From Falsiroseomonas sp044341625 (GTDB lineage Bacteria > Pseudomonadota > Alphaproteobacteria > Acetobacterales > Acetobacteraceae): 11,836 nt of DNA. Numbering within the stretch: the first letter of the stretch is position 1; every line of letters starts with the position of its first letter. A program made the position numbers and the translations under genes. Below, one piece after another: positions 8,386 through 11,836 of the stretch. The notes beneath the pieces are model-generated. The model saw only the letters and a list, made by a program, of their open reading frames with translations. It ran no database searches and had not been told where the DNA came from. The DNA lies in NCBI GenBank assembly GCA_044341625.1, contig JBIIRI010000110.1, positions 1 to 11,836 on the forward strand, written 5' to 3'.

Positions 8386-8601
8386 TCAGGCGCCGTCGGG
8401 CGGTGGGCCGTCGCGAGACGCTGCGGCCTGCACGGCCCAGAGGCTTCGCGCGGCGTGCCGGGCGAGCGCGCCGACAAGGTTCGACAGTTCGACCGAGACG
8501 CCGTCGGGCGGCGTCGTGGGGCGCGCATCATGAAGGTGGATGTCGATCGCCGTGGCGGGGACGGCGGCGGGCGGGCGGGGAGGCTTGCGTTGGGCAGGCA
8601 T
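8386..8601 (-). CDS. Small hypothetical protein upstream of the recombinase
   Basis: The 71-residue product starts with a basic, Pro-rich stretch (MPAQRKPPRPPAAVPATA). A more regular part follows (IDIHLHDARPTT, then an amphipathic helix VELSNLVGALARHAARSLWAVQ) and a short loose tail. No family is recognised. It lies on the recombinase strand, 78 bp upstream of it and 72 bp downstream of the XRE gene, so all three could be one transcript. Small proteins of this kind next to integrases are sometimes recombination directionality factors or host-takeover proteins, but nothing in the sequence proves that here. The start has only a weak GGGTAGG-like ribosome site. It was preferred over the overlapping frames because its composition is the most protein-like. 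Confidence 0.5.
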   Translation of the reverse strand: MPAQRKPPRPPAAVPATAIDIHLHDARPTTPPDGVSVELSNLVGALARHAARSLWAVQAAASRDGPPPDGA

Positions 8602-8633
8602 GGCCTACCCGGAGATTCCGCGGTGTCAGTGCC

Positions 8634-8668
8634 TCGCCACAAACTTGGGCATAATGCCCAAGTGGCGA
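8634..8668. promoter_or_regulatory. Nested palindrome, candidate operator or hairpin, between XRE and the 71-residue gene
   Basis: The inner element, ACTTGGGCAT-A-ATGCCCAAGT (8643-8663), is a perfect 10-bp inverted repeat around one base. An outer pair, TCGCCAC (8634-8640) and GTGGCGA (8662-8668), is centred 2 bp away. As minus-strand RNA the two fold into one long stem with a 4-base bulge. It starts 6 bp after the XRE stop and lies 33 bp before ATG 8601. It could be an operator for the XRE protein, a terminator/attenuator, or a recombinase or excisionase site; an operator is favoured because of the 10+1+10 symmetry. Confidence 0.65.
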
Positions 8669-8673
8669 CGTGA

Positions 8674-8943
8674 TCAGCCCCGCGGCGGGGCGGATCGGGG
8701 CAGCGGGCGCCGGAGTTCGATACCCTGCACCAGGTGGCCCGCCTCCACTCGTTCCGTGAAGCGGATCCCCGCCCGTTCGAGGGCGCGCAGGATGCGCTGT
8801 TCGCTGTCGGGCGAGACCGGCACACGGCCGGCCTCGAGAGTGACGACGGTGTTGCGCACGAGGCCCGCCTCTAGGCCGAGCCGGTCCTGTGTCCAGCCGA
8901 GCAGCGCTCGCGCCGCTCGGATCATCTCGCCTGTCAGGGCCAT
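8674..8943 (-). CDS. XRE-family helix-turn-helix regulator
   Basis: The 89-residue protein has one HTH domain in residues 4 to about 62: RAARALLGWTQDRLGLEAGL, then VRNTVVTLEAGR as turn and recognition helix, then ILRALERAGIRF. This is the usual pattern of small Cro/CI-like regulators encoded on mobile elements. The C-terminal 20 residues (LVQGIELRRPLPRSAPPRG) are short and basic, with no effector domain. ATG 8943 follows a weak AGGCGG. It is the first of a possible three-gene leftward unit ending in the recombinase, and the palindrome just downstream is a natural candidate binding site, so it may control element excision or transfer. Confidence 0.85.
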   Translation of the reverse strand: MALTGEMIRAARALLGWTQDRLGLEAGLVRNTVVTLEAGRVPVSPDSEQRILRALERAGIRFTERVEAGHLVQGIELRRPLPRSAPPRG

Positions 8944-9134
8944 CCGCCTGTTCCCGGGTGGAGCCAGCCTGCGCGGGGTGGGGGCGCCGCTGATGCAGGC
9001 CAGATACCGGCCCGGTTGGCGGGGTAACAGAGGCCCAGCGGGTCATCCGGGCTGATACAGGAGACCGGGTCTGGGGCGTGCAATCGGCCGGGGGTGGATC
9101 GCTGCAATTGGCGCTGCTGCGGTTAATGACGCTT
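8944..9134. other. Gene-free stretch upstream of the XRE gene
   Basis: No convincing gene is seen. The only small structure noted is AGACC-G-GGTCT (9062-9072), an 11-bp palindrome about 120 bp upstream of the XRE start. The leftward XRE promoter should lie here; a weak TTGCAC/TGTATC pair with an 18-base spacer, overlapping the palindrome on the minus strand, is possible but not persuasive. Confidence 0.3.
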
Positions 9135-9268
9135 ACCCCCCGAACCTGTTACGTTCCATTGCTTTGCGCAGACGCTCGTTGTGGAGCGTTTCTTTGCTTT
9201 GCGGCGCAGTGTGTCTTTGCGTTGCGTGGTGGCGTTTCTTTGCTTTTGCGGGCTGCTGTCGACCTTGC

Positions 9269-9291
9269 CGCGCAAAAATGCGCGTATTTTT
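9269..9291 (+). terminator. Terminator-like hairpin inside the iteron array, plus strand
   Basis: CGCGCA-AAAA-TGCGCG is a perfect 6-bp GC stem with a 4-base loop, followed at once by TATTTTT. This is the form of an intrinsic terminator for plus-strand transcription, although no plus-strand gene precedes it. The overlapping 18 bp at 9274-9291 are also a near-palindrome with A-tract and T-tract arms, so a protein site is an alternative. Confidence 0.5.
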
Positions 9292-9382
9292 CGGGCCGCC
9301 CGCGTGACCGCATCTCGCGGCACTGTCGTGCAGGCGGCGCTGTACGGGGACGACAATTGGGCGTGCGTTGCCACGCTGAATG

Positions 9383-9490
9383 ACCCCCCGCACCTGTCAC
9401 GTTCCATTGCCGGCGCAAAGCGCCCCGGCGGCGTGTGTCATTGCTTCCGTGTGGCGCGTTCCTTTGCGCCGCGATTGCGCGTTTCATTGC
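9383..9490 (+). repeat. Diverged second copy of the block at 9135-9243
   Basis: ACCCCCCG(A/C)ACCTGT(T/C)ACG followed by TTCCATTGC occurs at 9135-9162 and again at 9383-9410, with 2 differences in 28 bases. Both are followed by three more repeats at nearly the same steps (35, 23, 23 and 34, 23, 23 bp). The sequence between repeats has diverged while the 11-bp motif is kept, so the array probably grew by duplication and the motif is under selection. Confidence 0.7.
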
Positions 9491-9674
9491 CGCGGAGCGG
9501 CCGCGCGGGCCGTGGGCGCCGGTCATGTTCCGTTAACCGCGCTTAGGTCGCGTTCCTTTGCTTTTTGGACGCGTTCCTTTGCTTTTAGGTCGCGTTCCTT
9601 TGCCAAAACCCCCGCGTTTCATTGCTTTGGGTAAACAGGAGATGAACGTCCGTGCCTCCCGGCGCTGCGGCGAC

Positions 9675-9712
9675 GCCATGTGCACACGAAGGCACCTTCG
9701 TGTGCACATGGC
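9675..9712. promoter_or_regulatory. Perfect 18-bp inverted repeat with 2-bp spacer
   Basis: GCCATGTGCACACGAAGG and CCTTCGTGTGCACATGGC are exact reverse complements separated by CA. Each arm contains the 6-bp palindrome GTGCAC. The element begins 10 bp after the stop codon of the 74-residue gene and ends the gap that holds the iteron array. As RNA it would be a very stable hairpin, but there is no T-run, so it is not a standard terminator. Candidate roles are a dimeric-regulator operator, a partition or recombination site, a transfer-origin stem, or an mRNA 3' end. Confidence 0.8.
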
Positions 9713-9722
9713 AGGCCTATCC

Positions 9723-9947
9723 TCACGGCCGGCCCAGATCAGCCTGCAGCCACCCGAGGGCCTCCTCCAGCGACACCGCGACGACGACGCTGCGCTGACC
9801 CGCCAGTTGGACCAGCGTGCTGTCCTGGGCCGGATCGGTGTCCGACAGGGCCAGGACCGCCGTCAGCCGCACCGCGTGGCGCAGCCCGTCCTGGTCGGTG
9901 AATACCAGCCAGCCGCCGGCCCGCTCGCCCCGCAGCAGCGTCGTCAC
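9723..9947 (-). CDS. 74-residue hypothetical partner of the AAA+/M41 protease
   Basis: The GTG start lies in a GTGA overlap with the protease stop, so the gene is translationally coupled and surely cotranscribed with it. The product is soluble and looks like a small all-beta domain: GGWLVFTDQDGLRHAVRLTA, then LALSDTDPAQDSTLVQLAG, then RSVVVAVSLEEALGWLQ, which resembles a short strand-rich barrel closed by a helix. It faintly recalls the FlbD-like arrangement of two strands and a V-x-E-S-x-E-E end, but that is not enough for a call. An adaptor, substrate or inhibitor of the protease is the natural guess from position. The perfect palindrome follows 10 bp after its stop. Confidence 0.7.
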   Translation of the reverse strand: MTTLLRGERAGGWLVFTDQDGLRHAVRLTAVLALSDTDPAQDSTLVQLAGQRSVVVAVSLEEALGWLQADLGRP

Positions 9948-11836
9948 GGCGTGGCCTCTGCCGGTGGGTTTGCCGCGAGGATTTCGGTCACCTCCGGGCC
10001 GCTGAGACTGCCCTTCGTCAGCAACTGTTCAGCGACCGCCTCGACCGCCGGCCGATGCTTCACAACCAGCGCCCGCGCAGTCGCATCGGCAGCATCGAGT
10101 TGCGCCGCGACCGCCTGGGCCAGTACCGGCTGGCGTACGAGTGCGTCGGGCACGTCGTTGGGTTCCGGCAGGCCGGTCCAGACGAGGCTGTCGCCCAGTC
10201 CCAACGCGCCCACGGCCGCGGCGGCGAGCTGCGTGGCCCGTGCAAGGTCCGACTCCGCCGCCCCGCCTGCGCCGGCCGATACGGAACCAAGGAGGATCGC
10301 CTCTGCCGCCCGCCCGGCCAGCAGGCGCTGAAGGAGCGCATCGATCTCGGCCCGGGTGAGCGCGCGCTCGCTCTCGGGCTGCCAGTGGGTCGCCGCCGCC
10401 CGCGGCCCCGTCGCGCGCAACGTCACTGCGATCAGCGAGCCGGGCGCGTGGAGCACGCCGACCACCGCGTGGCCGGCCTCATGCACTGCGAGCAGGCGCC
10501 GATAGGCCGACGTGTGCGGATCCGCTGACATGCCGAGGGCTGCGTGCAGATCCGCGAGTTCCAACGGACGGTTCGCGATCCGTGCGTGTCGCCGGGCATC
10601 GCGCACCAGCCGTGCGACGTCGGCCCCGGTCGCGCCGAGGAGCGGAAGTGCGAGAGCCGCCAGATCTACCTCTGGCAGATCGCCGCCGAGGTGGTGACGA
10701 AGGATCGCCACCAACCCCTCGGCATCGGGTAGCGGCACCTCAATGCTGCGGTCGAGCCGACCACTGCGGCGGATCGCCGGGTCGAGGTTCCCGACGTTGT
10801 TGCAGGCGCCCAGCACCACGACCCCGGGCCGACCGGTGACGCCGTCGAGAAGCTCAAGCAGGGCGTTCACGACCTGGGTCGAATAGTCGCGATGCTGACT
10901 GGAGAAAGTCGCGCGATCTCCGAATGCGTCGATCTCGTCGATGAAGAGGATAGCGGGCGCGACGGCTCGCGCCTCCGCGAAGCGCCCGCGCATCGCCGCC
11001 AGCAGATCGCCGAGGTGCCCGGTTCGCGATGCCTGCCATTCGGCAAGTGAGCCGGTCAGGAGCGGCACTGCGGCGCTACGCGCCAGGGCGCGAGCAAAAA
11101 GATTTTTGCCGGTGCCGGGCGGGCCGTGCAGGAGCAAGCCAGGCGCCACCTGGGACCACGGAATGCGACCGGCACGGTAGTCGTGCAGGTCGCGGACGAT
11201 CGCCAGACCTGCGGCCACCGCGTCGGGCATGCCGCCGAGGTCCTCGAGCCTCGGCGCATCCGCGACAGAGCGCATGGTAGACCGGCGCTCCGCCATCGCC
11301 CGCAGACGCGCGAGCCATTCGTCGGCGGTCTGCCCGGGGCGCCGCGCGAGCCAAAGATCCGCAGCCGCGACGTGGCGTGCGAGGTCGTCGGGAAACGCCG
11401 CCTTCGCTGGCGCGCCGGCCAGGAGGCCGGCCGTCTCGGTGAGAACGCTCCCGTCGGGGTGCGGGATCGTGAGGCGCAGATCGGCTGCGGCGACGAGGGC
11501 GTCCGGCATGCGGGCGCCGGGCTCGTCGAACCCGACCACGGCCTCGCCCCGCGACATGGCCCGGCGGGCTTGGCCAAGAAGCTCGTCCGCTTGCTGTGGC
11601 GTGCGAAGTGGCAGCAGGGCGCGGCAGGGCGCGGTGCGGGCCGCACTCGAGGGGGAGCGGGAAGTCATCCCGCCATTGCTGCCCGCGTAGCGGTGCGCTC
11701 GCCACGCCTCGATGCGCCATGCATCGCCGAGCGGTGTGACCCACTCCGCCCCCGGTGCGGTGATGAGTGTGACGCTGCCTGGGGTCGTGGCCTGCGCACG
11801 AAGGTCTGGCGAGGCGATGGCGCGTCGCACGAGCAG
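9944..11836 (-). CDS. AAA+ ATPase with FtsH-like M41 zinc-protease domain, probably 5'-partial
   Basis: Numbering is from GTG 11830; the frame stays open to the right edge and LITAPGAEWVTPLGDAW near the N-terminus looks like part of the protein, so the true start may lie outside. ATG 11668 (residue 55) is another option. An N-terminal domain of about 200 residues with no membrane helix precedes the AAA+ module: Walker A GPPGTGKN (236-243), Walker B ILFIDE (294-299) and the second region of homology with NLDPAIRRSGRLDR (348-361, likely Arg fingers 355 and 358). The M41 domain has HEAGH (450-454) and a third zinc ligand Asp528 in AESDLARAT. By family knowledge it would unfold and cut proteins using ATP, but in the cytoplasm rather than at the membrane. 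Walker A ends in Asn instead of the usual Thr/Ser. Confidence 0.88.
   Translation of the reverse strand: MLVRRAIASPDLRAQATTPGSVTLITAPGAEWVTPLGDAWRIEAWRAHRYAGSNGGMTSRSPSSAARTAPCRALLPLRTPQQADELLGQARRAMSRGEAVVGFDEPGARMPDALVAAADLRLTIPHPDGSVLTETAGLLAGAPAKAAFPDDLARHVAAADLWLARRPGQTADEWLARLRAMAERRSTMRSVADAPRLEDLGGMPDAVAAGLAIVRDLHDYRAGRIPWSQVAPGLLLHGPPGTGKNLFARALARSAAVPLLTGSLAEWQASRTGHLGDLLAAMRGRFAEARAVAPAILFIDEIDAFGDRATFSSQHRDYSTQVVNALLELLDGVTGRPGVVVLGACNNVGNLDPAIRRSGRLDRSIEVPLPDAEGLVAILRHHLGGDLPEVDLAALALPLLGATGADVARLVRDARRHARIANRPLELADLHAALGMSADPHTSAYRRLLAVHEAGHAVVGVLHAPGSLIAVTLRATGPRAAATHWQPESERALTRAEIDALLQRLLAGRAAEAILLGSVSAGAGGAAESDLARATQLAAAAVGALGLGDSLVWTGLPEPNDVPDALVRQPVLAQAVAAQLDAADATARALVVKHRPAVEAVAEQLLTKGSLSGPEVTEILAANPPAEATP

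Larger units (their letters stand above)
9152..9625 (+). repeat. Iteron-like array of an 11-bp repeat (YGTTYCWTTGC)
   Basis: Eleven good or exact copies and one degenerate copy of (C/T)GT(T/G)(C/T)C(A/T)TTGC occur in one orientation. Starts are 9152, 9187, 9210, 9233, 9400, 9434, 9457, 9480, 9551, 9572, 9593 and 9615, plus a poor copy at 9526. Within clusters the step is mostly 21-23 bp, about two helical turns, so the copies face the same side of the DNA. The last cluster is a true 21-bp tandem repeat (9546-9566, 9567-9587, 9588-9608). Regular same-face repeats are the mark of plasmid iterons, partition centromeres or cooperative operator arrays. No replication or partition gene is in the window, so the role is open. 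Confidence 0.85.

Noticed and set aside
9152..9625. CRISPR array
   Set aside because: Repeat unit of 11 bp with 10-12-bp gaps in most places is far too short, the gaps are themselves partly repeated, and there are no cas genes.
9078..9634. Small frames on both strands across the repeat array
   Set aside because: Their sequence (repeated QRNA, FHCFG-type peptides) comes directly from the 11-bp repeats; no ribosome sites or domains.
9717..9725. DnaA-box-like CTATCCTCA next to the palindrome
   Set aside because: Two mismatches to TTATCCACA and it overlaps a stop codon; a single weak match is expected by chance.
9642..9780. Plus-strand small gene starting at ATG 9642 after AGGAG
   Set aside because: The AGGAG abuts the ATG with no proper spacing, and the frame runs through the palindrome and antisense into the 74-residue gene.
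11668..11836. Separate upstream gene ending before an ATG 11668 start of the protease
   Set aside because: The other two minus frames here give Arg/His/Ser-rich text; the protease frame itself is the most protein-like, so the segment is treated as its N-terminal part.

Overview
The window is very GC-rich, with strong third-position GC bias that opens long shadow frames on both strands. Its gene content (FHA-type adhesin, nitroreductase, MFS transporter, mobile serine recombinase) and the GGGAGGGC-GCT-GCCCTCCC hairpin after the MFS gene suggest an alphaproteobacterium, perhaps a Roseomonas-like member of the Acetobacteraceae. The taxon is an inference from style, not from a marker gene.

Left part (1-6680), ordinary chromosome-like DNA. 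A very large exported adhesin of the filamentous-haemagglutinin/TpsA type is read leftwards from 4593 and runs off the left edge without a stop. It has a signal peptide, a TPS secretion domain, about eleven repeats of roughly 70 residues, a two-cysteine motif and a Gly-rich tail built from a 57-bp DNA repeat. Divergently to the right lie an FMN nitroreductase (4703-5374) and a 12-TM MFS transporter (about 5423-6643), ending in a strong hairpin at 6655-6673.

Middle part (about 6680-8943), the start of a mobile element. A 589-residue large serine recombinase is read leftwards. Its 3' end runs through the hairpin and 106 bp into the MFS gene in antisense, which suggests that its C-terminal codons come from the target DNA and that the left element/host junction lies near 6674-6690. 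Upstream on the same strand are a 71-residue unknown protein and an XRE-type regulator. An almost perfect 21-bp palindrome lies between the XRE gene and the 71-residue gene.

Right part (8944-11836). About 780 bp without a convincing gene (8944-9722) hold an array of about 12-13 iteron-like 11-bp repeats in one orientation, mostly 21-23 bp apart. The stretch also holds a duplicated block, a plus-strand terminator-like hairpin inside the array, and a perfect 18-bp inverted repeat with a 2-bp spacer. Beyond this an AAA+/M41 (FtsH-like) protease gene without visible membrane segments overlaps a 74-residue partner gene by 4 bp, both read leftwards. The protease frame is open at the right edge.

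Taken together, the right half looks like the integrase end of an integrated element with its own regulatory, replication or partition DNA. The least explained parts are the iteron array with the palindrome and the protease/74-residue pair.
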